A DNA stretch of 56,983 nucleotides from JAOAFX01 sp049700315. GTDB lineage: Bacteria > Hydrothermota > Tepidihabitantia > SM23-42 > JAOAFX01. The stretch covers positions 1-56,983 of the forward strand of contig JBNAVN010000011.1 in NCBI GenBank assembly GCA_049700315.1. Reading direction: 5' to 3'. Position numbers and translations under genes: made by a program. Each line of letters begins with the position of its first letter. The stretch's first letter is position 1. This document shows, one piece after another, positions 51,374-56,983 of the stretch. The notes under the pieces are model-generated. The model worked only from the letters and a program-made list of their open reading frames with translations. It did no database searches and was not told where the DNA came from.

Positions 51374-51425
51374 GCACTTCCGGGACCAAAAAGGATTTAT
51401 TGACCCTTACTGGGCCCGGAAGTGC
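51374..51425 (-). promoter_or_regulatory. Attenuator-type hairpin overlapping the end of the leader peptide
   Basis: GCACTTCCGGG (51425-51415) pairs perfectly with CCCGGAAGTGC (51384-51374), an 11-bp GC-rich stem extendable by flanking pairs. The 5' arm contains leader codons 41-43 and the end of codon 40, so a ribosome reaching the stop codon would cover it. The sequence after the stem (AACTATCCTTTT) is a poor U-tract, so whether it terminates, pauses or anti-terminates is not settled. Confidence 0.65.
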
Positions 51426-51544
51426 CAATACCAGTAATGATGAAAGTGAAATGTTGTGTGGTTGTGGTTAAGACAATCAATACCCGATGTTGCCCTTAAC
51501 GAGCAATCGGCACTTGGTTTTTTATCTAATAAATTCTTAACCAC
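51407..51544 (-). CDS. Leader peptide of the his-trp-aro operon (45 aa, His/Phe/Tyr/Trp-rich)
   Basis: A 45-codon frame from GTG 51544 to TAA 51409-51407. Codons 27-42 encode HNHTTFHFHHYWYWHF: six His, three Phe, two Tyr and two Trp in 16 codons, exactly the four amino acids whose pathways the downstream operon encodes. The frame contains no ATG. The GTG lies six bases after a TATACT -10 box, matching the leaderless geometry of other genes here. By analogy with the his, trp and pheA leaders of enteric bacteria, ribosome stalling at these codons should report shortage of any of the four charged tRNAs. The first 26 residues are unremarkable in composition. The reading is direct from sequence; the regulatory role is inference. 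Confidence 0.85.
   Translation of the reverse strand: MVKNLLDKKPSADCSLRATSGIDCLNHNHTTFHFHHYWYWHFRAQ
51464..51544 (-). promoter_or_regulatory. 5' stem of the leader RNA with an enclosed hairpin
   Basis: GTGGTTAAGA at the very 5' end (51544-51535) pairs perfectly with TCTTAACCAC (51473-51464), which ends at the first His codon. It encloses a smaller hairpin, CCGAT/ATCGG (51510-51506 with 51488-51484) extended by TTGC/GCAA. A segment inside, AAGTGCCGAT (51515-51506), can instead pair over 10 bp (one G-U) with ATTGGCACTT (51429-51420), disrupting the downstream attenuator hairpin. Confidence 0.65.
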
Positions 51545-51550
51545 GATGCA

Positions 51551-51578
51551 AGTATATTCACAAAAAGAAATTTGTCAA
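51551..51578 (-). promoter_or_regulatory. Promoter of the his-trp-aro operon
   Basis: TTGACA (51578-51573), a 16-base spacer and TATACT (51556-51551). Transcription is expected to begin at or next to the GTG of the leader peptide (51544). Confidence 0.8.
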
Positions 51579-51596
51579 GGGGTATGTTGTTCCCAA

Positions 51597-51902
51597 AGGA
51601 GGAGTTAATCCGTAAGGATTTTATGGGGAGCCAGAATTTCAATTAAGATATCTCGCGAAATGTGAGAAAATTTTAGAAGAATGAATGAAAGTTTTTGTAT
51701 TTAGTCTATCATCTTCTGTAAAATGTAAAAATTTAAGTCTGGCTCCCCTTTGAATATCAACATTTCGAGCAGAAACACTGATTTTCATCAGGGCAGGTCT
51801 TATTTTCGTATCATTGAGACAGGAATTTTGATGGAGGAAGGATTGCAAGTTTTTGTGGTGAACCTATTGTCTGCTGCAGAATGTAGAGATTTGACCCCCA
51901 CC
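51597..51902. repeat. Decayed dispersed repeats
   Basis: A GGAGTTAATC...GTAAGGATTTTA unit at about 51600 recurs at 53732. A longer unit at 51836-51900 (GCAAGTTTTTGT, CCTATTGTCTG, GCAGAATGTAGAGATTT) recurs at 52706-52768 and 53882-53940, with a degenerate copy at about 51677-51743. No gene is supported here. Confidence 0.55.
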
Positions 51903-51935
51903 TCCTGACAGGTTTTTATGCCAAAAGAATAATAA

Positions 51936-52103
51936 CTAAGTCTTAATCAATTTTCGTTTTGGTTTGGCAACACCTTTTAAAAAATCATCAGCAATTCTTT
52001 TAATATATGCCCAATATTTTTCGGTAGACATATTTCTTGTTTCTTCTGAAATTTCCTTTTTAATCCGCCAAACTTCTTCCTGCCAATCCCTTATTTTATT
52101 CAT
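51936..52103 (-). CDS. Small protein overlapping a PIN toxin gene, candidate antitoxin
   Basis: A 55-residue basic protein beginning MNKIRDWQEEVWRIKKEISE and ending in a lysine-rich tail. Its ATG (52103) lies inside the last codons of the PIN-domain gene (8-base overlap) and uses a GAGGAGGTG Shine-Dalgarno located in that gene. The N-terminal IRDWQEEVWRIKKEIS and a later TEKYWAYIKRIADDFL suggest two helices, as in small partners of PIN-domain proteins found in uncultivated bacteria. The order is toxin first. The pairing is clear from the overlap; the antitoxin function is inferred. Confidence 0.65.
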   Translation of the reverse strand: MNKIRDWQEEVWRIKKEISEETRNMSTEKYWAYIKRIADDFLKGVAKPKRKLIKT

Positions 52104-52593
52104 ATTTTATCACCTCCTCAGGGGTTGCCATATCAAATTTTGGCTCAAAACCCAATGAAAGTAATGTTGCCTTAACACACCGAAAAACATTCTTATTTGC
52201 CAGATGGGTGCAATTCCAGGTTACAAAAAAATCTATATCCGGTGTAAGGGTTACTATTGCGATATGAGCAGCATCATCTTTTTTGTCTTCAGGAATAATC
52301 TTTCTAATTATAAGGTTTGTCACAATGTTATTAAAATCATTTTTTTTCCACTCATCAATATCCAAAAATTCAAAATCAATTTCGTTGAGAAGTTCTTTAA
52401 ATTTTTCTCTTAATGTAATTTCCTTGGTCCTATTAAGCTCAGCAATTGTTATAGGACTGATATAGACCATGAAATATCCCTTTCTTATTTGTTCAAAAAA
52501 TTTTGCTGTTATTTTTCTTTTGTATCTGTTAGCCTCACTTTCATCATAGAGAAAACCGAAAACAAAAGTTTCAATATAAATTTTCGCAACCAT
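52096..52593 (-). CDS. PIN-domain protein, candidate toxin ribonuclease
   Basis: A 165-residue PIN-like protein. The N-terminus KIYIETFVFGFLYDE has Glu where the first PIN Asp usually sits (I/V-Y-x-[DE]-T/S). Central acidic residues occur in ELNRTKEIT near residue 60, and the C-terminal part has DDAAHIAIVTLTPDIDFFVTWNCTHLAN, the hallmark D-x-x-H-x-A and W-N-x-x-H-x-x-N pattern of this PIN subgroup. The ATG at 52593 lies 7 bases after a TATAAT box, so the mRNA is probably leaderless; upstream in-frame starts overlap the promoter. It is followed by an overlapping small gene, giving a toxin-antitoxin-like pair. Confidence 0.78.
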   Translation of the reverse strand: MVAKIYIETFVFGFLYDESEANRYKRKITAKFFEQIRKGYFMVYISPITIAELNRTKEITLREKFKELLNEIDFEFLDIDEWKKNDFNNIVTNLIIRKIIPEDKKDDAAHIAIVTLTPDIDFFVTWNCTHLANKNVFRCVKATLLSLGFEPKFDMATPEEVIKYE

Positions 52594-52600
52594 TGATACT

Positions 52601-52628
52601 ATTATATTCAATTTCGTATTTTAGTCAA
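52601..52628 (-). promoter_or_regulatory. Promoter giving a leaderless PIN-toxin mRNA
   Basis: TTGACT (52628-52623), a 16-base spacer and TATAAT (52606-52601), with ATG 52593 seven bases later on the minus strand. Confidence 0.7.
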
Positions 52629-52654
52629 CGACCCGATTTAAATCAACAATAATC

Positions 52655-52681
52655 TAACCCGCCACACTGTATGGCGGGTTA
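52655..52681. repeat. GC-rich hairpin
   Basis: TAACCCGCC (52655-52663) and GGCGGGTTA (52673-52681) form a perfect 9-bp stem with a 9-base loop, followed by TTTAATC. No gene end lies near enough on the plus strand to call it a terminator. Confidence 0.5.
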
Positions 52682-53054
52682 TTTAATCAAAATAAAAATT
52701 CTGGTGGAAAGATTGGAAGGTTTTGTAGTAAGCCTATTGTCTGTTGCAGAATGTAGAGATTTGAGCCCGCTCCCATACTGTCACAAAGTCAACCCCTGTA
52801 CCTCTCTCCGTTATAAATAAATGTAGCATTGTGTATGACAATTTATCAATTCGGCAATTGCCGAATTGACGAATGGAGAAATTACCTTCATTCTGAATTA
52901 ATTCCATAATCTCGCCTTTCAAATCCGCAATTTACAATCCGAAATGTCGTTTGTGTTTTTCTAAATTCATTTCATAATCTTAATTATAATCGTCCAGATG
53001 GATTTACTTCAAAAAATGTGCCTGTTCCCTTTCTGTTACCTCAGCATTATTTTG
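52682..53054. repeat. Intergenic repeats and a 24-base perfect palindrome
   Basis: The stretch holds a copy of the dispersed unit at 52706-52768, a perfect 24-base palindrome TCAATTCGGCAA/TTGCCGAATTGA at 52846-52869, and a unit at 52959-53006 (CTAAATTCATTTCATAATCT...) matching 53783-53830. I see no gene. Confidence 0.5.
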
Positions 53055-53082
53055 TTGACACAGCAAAATTTTGGGTTATAAT
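53055..53082 (+). promoter_or_regulatory. Promoter of the DUF2442/DUF4160 pair
   Basis: TTGACA (53055-53060), a 16-base spacer and TATAAT (53077-53082). Unlike most others here it is followed by a short leader with AAGGAG before the start at 53104. Confidence 0.65.
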
Positions 53083-53103
53083 TAGCTATGATAAGGAGTG
53101 ATT

Positions 53104-53382
53104 ATGCATCGTATTGTAGATGTTAACCCGTTATTGGGCTACAAAATTTGGATAAGATTTGCTGATGGCACCGAAGGTGTGATTGATTTATCCAGTATGG
53201 TGGGAAAAGGTGTTTTTTCTCAATGGCAGGATATAAACTACTTCAATTCAGTCTACATTGATGATGAGACTCATACTGTCGCCTGGCCCGGTGGGATTGA
53301 TTTATGTCCAGATGCACTATACGCAGAAGTAACCGGTAAAGATATCAAATCAATCTTCAAGGCTGAGACTACAGCGGCTTAA
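53104..53382 (+). CDS. DUF2442 family small protein
   Basis: A 92-residue protein of the DUF2442 type: VDVNPLLGYKIWIRFADGTEGVIDLSSMVGKGVF at the start, then FNSVYIDDETHTVAWPGGIDLCPDALY, the family's W-P-x-G-x-D-[IL]-x-P-[DE]-x-L-Y ending. The biochemical role is unknown; it is commonly paired with a DUF4160 gene and such pairs are suspected toxin-antitoxin modules. The ATG at 53104 has AAGGAG upstream; a GTG two codons earlier lies too close to it. The partner begins 14 bases downstream. Confidence 0.82.
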   Translation: MHRIVDVNPLLGYKIWIRFADGTEGVIDLSSMVGKGVFSQWQDINYFNSVYIDDETHTVAWPGGIDLCPDALYAEVTGKDIKSIFKAETTAA

Positions 53383-53396
53383 ATTTATAGAATCAT

Positions 53397-53657
53397 ATGC
53401 CTGAAATAAGTAGATTTTACGGAATAGTGATTTACATATTTTATAGAGAACACCAACCACCTCATTTTCATGCCGTTTATGGTGATTTTGAAGTATTGAT
53501 CGAAATTGATACACTGTCCATTTTGGCTGGTCGTTTGCCACCACGAGCTATGGGGCTGGTAATAGAATGGGCGATGATTCATCAGGAAGAACTACGCAAG
53601 GTATGGCAACAGGTGATAAATTATCAAAAACTTGATAAAATAGAACCATTGAAATAA
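53397..53657 (+). CDS. DUF4160 family small protein
   Basis: An 86-residue DUF4160 protein. The family's core is clear: PEISRFYGIVIYIFYREHQPPHFHAVYGDFEVLI at the N-terminus, with the H-x-P-P-H-x-H motif, then LPPRAMGLVIEWAMIHQEEL near residues 48-67. The function is unknown; it is almost always next to DUF2442, as here. I see no Shine-Dalgarno before the ATG, so it may depend on the upstream gene. Confidence 0.82.
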   Translation: MPEISRFYGIVIYIFYREHQPPHFHAVYGDFEVLIEIDTLSILAGRLPPRAMGLVIEWAMIHQEELRKVWQQVINYQKLDKIEPLK

Positions 53658-53952
53658 TTTCATAGTTTATTTATTTCATTTATTTTATTTAATAATTTAG
53701 TAAGAACTCAAATAGACAATTGAGAAAACCAGGAGTTAATCGTAAGGATTTTAGGTTTAACCGCCAAAACTTCTCTTTCTGTCATTCTGAATTCATTTCA
53801 GAATCTCAATTATGATTATCCAGATGAATCAAGGAATACTTCCATTGAGACATTTGACGAAATACGAAATAGAAATTTTGTAGAAAGAATTGCAAGTTTT
53901 TGTAGTAAGCCTATTGTCTGTTGTAGAATGTAGAGTTTTAGCGCAGCCTCTT
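53658..53952. repeat. Intergenic repeats
   Basis: It contains further copies of three dispersed units: GGAGTTAATCGTAAGGATTTTA at about 53732, the GAATTCATTTCAGAATCTCAATTATGATTATCC-type unit within 53783-53830, and the unit at 53882-53940. No gene is supported. Confidence 0.5.
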
Positions 53953-54519
53953 TTACAAAACTCCTATCTTTCCATTCAGTGCTGCGGTACAAATAGTTCT
54001 GAGTGCCCTGGCGGTTGTTAAGATGTCCTTAACCTTGACATAAGCATCCAAACTATGCATTTCACCATAGCAGGGAACATCAATCTCTATGACGGGAAGA
54101 TATTTACCATAAATATAAGCCTCACTGGGAGCACCATCAGTGACAATTTTGTATTTACCATCAAAGCCAGAGGCAGAAAGCACTCTTTTGACATCAGCCA
54201 TAACAACCCTCTTGCAGTTTTCTATTGTGAAGTTAATATTCGCGCCCGTAACACCCGTAACATCCACCACTACGACCAAAGTATTATTGCCGTTTTCACG
54301 AATTAAATTGGCGACCCGGGTTGCACCCTGCATACCATCTTCTTCACCTTCAGGAAATTCAATTCTTATTGAAGGTATGTCCAACAGATTAGAAACCACC
54401 AAAATCCCAGCCAAATTATCACAGGCACCACGCATAATCCTATTATCCAGGGTGGCTCTCGGCTTATCAAATACATTATCTATATGACAACTAATTATAA
54501 TATTCTGAATATCCTGCAT
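53953..54519 (-). CDS. Short M28/M42-like zinc peptidase-fold protein
   Basis: A 188-residue cytoplasmic protein that looks like the catalytic core of a co-catalytic zinc exopeptidase. Metal-site motifs in order are IISCHIDNVFD (His near residue 11), GACDNLAGI (Asp near 33), FPEGEEDGMQGA (Glu pair near 57-59), VVVDVTG (Asp near 86) and CYGEMHSLDAYVK with His near 154. M28/M42/M20 proteins normally exceed 300 residues, so this is a minimal form without a lid or PDZ-like insert; I see no frameshift. TAGGAGG precedes the ATG. No signal peptide. Substrate is unknown. Confidence 0.65.
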   Translation of the reverse strand: MQDIQNIIISCHIDNVFDKPRATLDNRIMRGACDNLAGILVVSNLLDIPSIRIEFPEGEEDGMQGATRVANLIRENGNNTLVVVVDVTGVTGANINFTIENCKRVVMADVKRVLSASGFDGKYKIVTDGAPSEAYIYGKYLPVIEIDVPCYGEMHSLDAYVKVKDILTTARALRTICTAALNGKIGVL

Positions 54520-54757
54520 TTTTTCCTCCTAATATATATTAACGCAGAACCCCCCAAAAAGTGAAGAAAATTGCAGGTCTCAGGCACTCACCACCCCTTA
54601 TACTCTTATTTGACTTTTTTACCCCTCCAACCATCTGTTGATTGCTGATATTATGGCATCCTCCCACTTACGAAGTGGGGAGACAGGCTAAAAAAGAATG
54701 GTGATAAGCTCTGAAATTTCATAACTTTTTACCCCCACTTCGTAAGTGGGGGTAGGG
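54520..54757. repeat. Intergenic region with two related hairpins
   Basis: CCCACTT-ACG-AAGTGGG (54663-54679) and TACCCCCACTT-CGT-AAGTGGGGGTA (54730-54754) share arm sequence and have complementary loops, so they are inverted copies about 50 bases apart. The second lies just past the stop of the next minus-strand gene but is followed by A rather than T bases in that direction. Confidence 0.55.
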
Positions 54758-54946
54758 TCACTCAAATGGTATTAAATCCAAGTCTTTTTTAAAGCTTTTA
54801 TCTGATTCTTCAGGTCCTGGTTCCCAGAGTGCAAGTAAACCGATTTGTTGCTCATCTAATTTTAATGCATTAATCTTACTGGAACTTTTTATTATTTTTC
54901 GCCTTCTTTCTATCAGTTTCTTCTCTTCATTTGTAAAGTTTATCAT
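54758..54946 (-). CDS. Small acidic/basic hypothetical protein
   Basis: A 62-residue protein, MINFTNEEKKLIERRRKIIK at the start and ending in DLDLIPFE. The N-terminal third is a charged helix; a LDEQQIGLLALWEPGPEE segment follows. I recognise no family. It is a believable gene because AAGGAGG lies 7 bases before the ATG and the codon pattern is regular. It lies between repeat-bearing stretches and has no obvious partner. Confidence 0.5.
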   Translation of the reverse strand: MINFTNEEKKLIERRRKIIKSSSKINALKLDEQQIGLLALWEPGPEESDKSFKKDLDLIPFE

Positions 54947-55383
54947 TTAATTCCTCCTTGTTTAAAGCGATTTCAAATAAAGTTCACAGCATAAAATGTC
55001 GTATCAATAGACATCCTCCTACTACAATCCCAAAAAATTTTAGGATTGTATTTAGGGCATCCAAGAAAGGTCTTTATTGACCCTATTCCGGAAATTACTT
55101 TTAGAAAATATTTTTTATCCAGGTTCCTGGAAACTCCGCCACTCTGCTTGGCAGACACCAAAACAGGAACAGATGCCCAGCTACTTCCATTCTCTACTCC
55201 TTAAGAACCAGTTTTCAAAGACCAAGTGTCCAATTATATATCCAAATATTCCATCCTGTCAACTACCTTTGTAGAGTTTCAAAACTTAAGGCTTTAGCCC
55301 TGATAATCAAAAGTTTACACCTGTCCCCTTAATTCACACAGTTTGACGGATGGATTTTTTCAATTTCCAATACCGAAAAATTA
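54947..55383. other. Intergenic region without a supported gene
   Basis: The plus and minus strands hold only short open frames with no start-site support. TTAAGGCTTTAGCCCTGA near 55287 resembles a degraded copy of the GCAAGGCT palindrome family. Confidence 0.4.
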
Positions 55384-55911
55384 TCAAATCCTTCTGTATT
55401 CAGCAGTTCTCTCATGCCTCTTTTTCCAAGGGAAACTGGAATATTCATATGTTGTGTTTTCAATCTGAATGAGTTTCTTGTTATCACATTCTAAACTCGT
55501 ATCTGGTGGGCGAAATGGATTGTAGCCTTTTAGATATATACGTATCGCATTATATCTTTCCAGAGTGTGCTCGACTAAACGCCAATGTCCAATTTTAGCA
55601 TTACCGTTTGGCCATTTATCTATCAAATCTGCACAATCAAGTAGAATAGCCTCTGCTAATTCAGCTAGTTTTTTGTTTGTTTTTCGGTGCTGGCCGCCCA
55701 TTATTGCTATATATCCTTTTAATGGCCAACTCATTTCTGAATCTACATGGAAACTGAACCGTTTCAGAATATCACCTTGACCTATGTAGGATGGTCTTGT
55801 CTTCGCTCTCCCGTGCCACAATACATATATCCCGTATGTCCCGTATGCTTCTTCTAATGTTACTTCACTAAGTTTTTTAAACTCAAGTGCCGGCTTCACA
55901 ATAAATATCAT
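55384..55911 (-). CDS. GIY-YIG-like nuclease-domain protein
   Basis: A 175-residue protein. Residues about 26-50 show TYGIYVLWHGRAKTRPSYIGQGDILKR in outline (GIY near 26 and YIG near 42), the paired motif and following Arg of GIY-YIG domains, which cut DNA or RNA as homing, repair or restriction nucleases. Downstream, AELAEAILLDCADL near 82 could hold the catalytic Glu. The C-terminal half has no domain I recognise. AGAGGAG precedes the ATG. It sits alone among accessory genes. Confidence 0.6.
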   Translation of the reverse strand: MIFIVKPALEFKKLSEVTLEEAYGTYGIYVLWHGRAKTRPSYIGQGDILKRFSFHVDSEMSWPLKGYIAIMGGQHRKTNKKLAELAEAILLDCADLIDKWPNGNAKIGHWRLVEHTLERYNAIRIYLKGYNPFRPPDTSLECDNKKLIQIENTTYEYSSFPWKKRHERTAEYRRI

Positions 55912-55949
55912 TATTACTCCTCTGATATATCAAATCCCTCTTCCTACGG

Positions 55950-55989
55950 AAAAGGGATAGAAGAGTAACTACACATCCTCTTCTATCCC
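55950..55989 (-). terminator. Intrinsic terminator of the small lipoprotein gene
   Basis: On the minus strand GGGATAGAAGAG and CTCTTCTATCCC form a perfect 12-bp stem with a 12-base loop (55989-55954), followed by TTTTCC. It begins 27 bases past the stop at 56017. Confidence 0.7.
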
Positions 55990-56016
55990 TATATTCAAAT
56001 GCCAGCAGAGAGATAG

Positions 56017-56346
56017 TTACTTCCCAGTTGTTCCTTCTATTTCAACCGTCCGAGTTGTCAGAGTCAAACCGCCAAGCAAAATCCCAAAGATATAATCCAT
56101 TACACCATAGTATGTTTTAACCTTCACATTAGTCAATCCCTTTTCAGCAATAATCTTATCAGTTGAATTACCGGAAATTGGCACCAATCCGTAAAGTAAA
56201 TACCAACAGCGCATTGTAGTCTTCACTGTGGTCGCATCGGCTTCAGAAAGTAACTTTACTTGCTTGTTGGCTGGTGCGTTTACCATTACTGTGCCACAAT
56301 TCAATAATAGAGCACAGATTATTAAAGAAGCGATTAAACCTTTCAT
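56017..56346 (-). CDS. Small lipoprotein of unknown function
   Basis: A 109-residue exported protein with a classical lipobox (LLLNC, Cys17). The mature part includes CWYLLYGLVPISGNS near residues 47-61 and YYGVMDYIFGILLGGLTLTTRTVEIEG near 79-105, a glycine-rich hydrophobic segment also found in small Bor/TRL-like lipoproteins. I assign no function. AAGGAGG precedes the ATG. It is divergent from an XRE regulator with a perfect palindrome between them, so that regulator may control it. A strong terminator follows. Confidence 0.65.
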   Translation of the reverse strand: MKGLIASLIICALLLNCGTVMVNAPANKQVKLLSEADATTVKTTMRCWYLLYGLVPISGNSTDKIIAEKGLTNVKVKTYYGVMDYIFGILLGGLTLTTRTVEIEGTTGK

Positions 56347-56374
56347 AAAGCCTCCTTGTTAAGCATATCATTAT

Positions 56375-56390
56375 ATACCTTATAAGGTAT
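56375..56390. promoter_or_regulatory. Palindromic operator candidate for the XRE regulator
   Basis: ATACCTTATAAGGTAT is a perfect 16-base palindrome centred between two divergent genes. A related half (TATCTTATAA) follows at about 56400. Confidence 0.55.
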
Positions 56391-56448
56391 TTGTCAAGTA
56401 TCTTATAAAATCTGGCATTATGGGTTATTATGGTTATATTTAACAACA

Positions 56449-56784
56449 ATGAAGAAAACGCCAATTTTAGTGAAATTTGGGCAACGAGTCAGGCAATTAA
56501 GAGAGGCCAAAAATTTATCGCAGGAACAACTGGCAGAAAAGGCAGATTTACATTCAACTTTTATTGGTAAAATTGAAATGGCAGAAATAAATCCTTCTAT
56601 TATTACATTAGAGAAGATTGCCCGGGCATTTAATATTCCAATTTCTCAATTATTATCTTTTGCTGATGATGAAAAAATAATTGAATCAAGAGTAGAATTA
56701 CTGAATGAATCAATCATCAAGGCGATGAGAGAACTCCAAACCGCCTTTGATATTGCAAAGGATTTTAAGGATAAATCAAAATAA
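56449..56784 (+). CDS. XRE-family helix-turn-helix regulator
   Basis: A 111-residue regulator. The Cro/C1-type helix-turn-helix spans about residues 9-65: FGQRVRQLREAKNLSQEQLAEKADLHSTFIGKIEMAEINPSIITLEKIARAF in outline, with the recognition helix around STFIGKIE. The C-terminal 45 residues are a charged helix, probably for dimerisation. Such single-domain proteins act as repressors of small operons or as controller proteins of restriction systems. The divergent lipoprotein gene and the intervening palindrome suggest local control. No Shine-Dalgarno is seen; TATATT lies 8 bases upstream of the ATG. Confidence 0.85.
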   Translation: MKKTPILVKFGQRVRQLREAKNLSQEQLAEKADLHSTFIGKIEMAEINPSIITLEKIARAFNIPISQLLSFADDEKIIESRVELLNESIIKAMRELQTAFDIAKDFKDKSK

Positions 56785-56855
56785 AGCCAAGTAAAGAAAA
56801 ATATTCCTGATGCAGATGCGGCGGTATTGGATAAGAGTATTGAGATGATGAGCTT

Positions 56856-56932
56856 TATCTTGCAGTATAGGAATTTCAATAATTCCTATACTGCAAATAA
56901 GGAAATTTTTCATTATGGAAAAGAAATAGAAG
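56856..56932. repeat. Dispersed palindromic repeat, copy 2
   Basis: The core 56860-56896 is perfect: TTGCAGTATAGGAATT, a five-base centre, then AATTCCTATACTGCAA (16-bp arms). The flanking AATAAGGAAA...TTTCATTATGGAAAA matches copy 1 at 7077-7150. A frame stays open across it to the window end, in the same frame as the XRE gene, but has no supported start. Confidence 0.7.
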
Positions 56933-56983
56933 GCTACAATAGCCACGGTCTCCAGATGGGTAATTTCAATCTTGTGGTCTCTG

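Noticed and set aside
51374..51425. Calling the leader hairpin a simple intrinsic terminator
   Set aside because: The stem is strong but the following bases lack a continuous U-tract, so I report it as an attenuator-type hairpin with unresolved output.
51374..51578. T-box or TRAP-type control of the his-trp-aro operon
   Set aside because: I see no T-box consensus (no TGGNACC-type sequence with a specifier loop) and no series of GAG/TAG triplets; the His/Phe/Tyr/Trp codon run explains the leader better.
51639..51848. 69-codon minus-strand open frame upstream of the his operon
   Set aside because: It reads through degraded dispersed repeats and has no domain or start-site support.
54530..54760. 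CRISPR array, suggested by repeated CCCACTT/AAGTGGG hairpins
   Set aside because: Only two copies, in inverted orientation and with unequal arm lengths; no regular spacer pattern.
54973..55161. 62-codon minus-strand open frame
   Set aside because: No Shine-Dalgarno, no leaderless promoter and no recognisable domain; treated as chance.

Overview
The window looks like low-GC DNA from an uncultivated, probably anaerobic, outer-membrane-bearing bacterium. Evidence for an outer membrane: a beta-barrel protein, a LolA-like protein with an MMPL exporter, and several lipoproteins. Three exported proteins end in FlgD-like or type-IX-secretion-like C-terminal tails, which suggests the FCB superphylum or a WOR-3/Stahlbacteria-type lineage. 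That placement is inference from gene style only. A recurring promoter form (TTGACa, exactly 16 bases, TATAAT, then the start codon 6-7 bases later) indicates that many mRNAs are leaderless.

Layout. 1-2000: the end of a methyltransferase gene running off the window, a DUF72 gene and small palindromic repeats. 2007-7061: a TetR-controlled export operon (MMPL/RND permease, LolA-like protein, outer-membrane barrel). 7077-10500: a dispersed palindrome, a structured 108-base element, a secreted propeller protein and a lipoprotein with a class-II glutamine-amidotransferase fold. 10586-18729: purB, a serine-palmitoyltransferase-like enzyme coupled to a GNAT-like protein, a GYD protein with ThiC, and a methyl-accepting protein coupled to an NtrC-type regulator. 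18949-21184: tRNA-Leu, a PD40 lipoprotein and a patatin-like lipase. 21194-25749: aconitase-type large subunit, eukaryotic-type citrate synthase, small subunit and isocitrate dehydrogenase, i.e. the oxidative branch to 2-oxoglutarate. 25763-29701: a polyprenol-phosphate glycosyltransferase, a propeller protein, hypA and hypB.

The core is a 23-gene, 21.5-kb minus-strand operon (51250 to 29711) that merges nearly all of histidine, tryptophan, tyrosine, phenylalanine and shikimate/chorismate biosynthesis: hisG-C-B-H-F-AI, trpD-C, tyrA, trpF, aroE-C-KB-Q, trpB-A, two DAHP synthases, pheA, aroA, trpE-G, hisD. Most neighbours overlap by 4-29 bases. Fusions are HisA-HisI, AroK-AroB and chorismate mutase-TyrA. 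Neither hisE nor a histidinol-phosphatase gene is present in the window.

The strongest finding lies just upstream of hisG. A promoter at 51551-51578 leads straight into an unannotated 45-codon leaderless reading frame (51544-51407) whose codons 27-42 read HNHTTFHFHHYWYWHF. That is 13 of 16 codons for exactly the four amino acids this operon makes. Strong stems flank the run, and a 10-bp alternative pairing competes with one of them. I read this as a combined four-amino-acid attenuation leader for the whole operon.

51600-56983 is an accessory region: decayed dispersed repeats, a PIN toxin with an overlapping small partner, a DUF2442/DUF4160 pair, an M28/M42-like peptidase, a GIY-YIG-like protein, a small lipoprotein and an XRE regulator sharing a palindromic operator, and the second copy of the dispersed palindrome.
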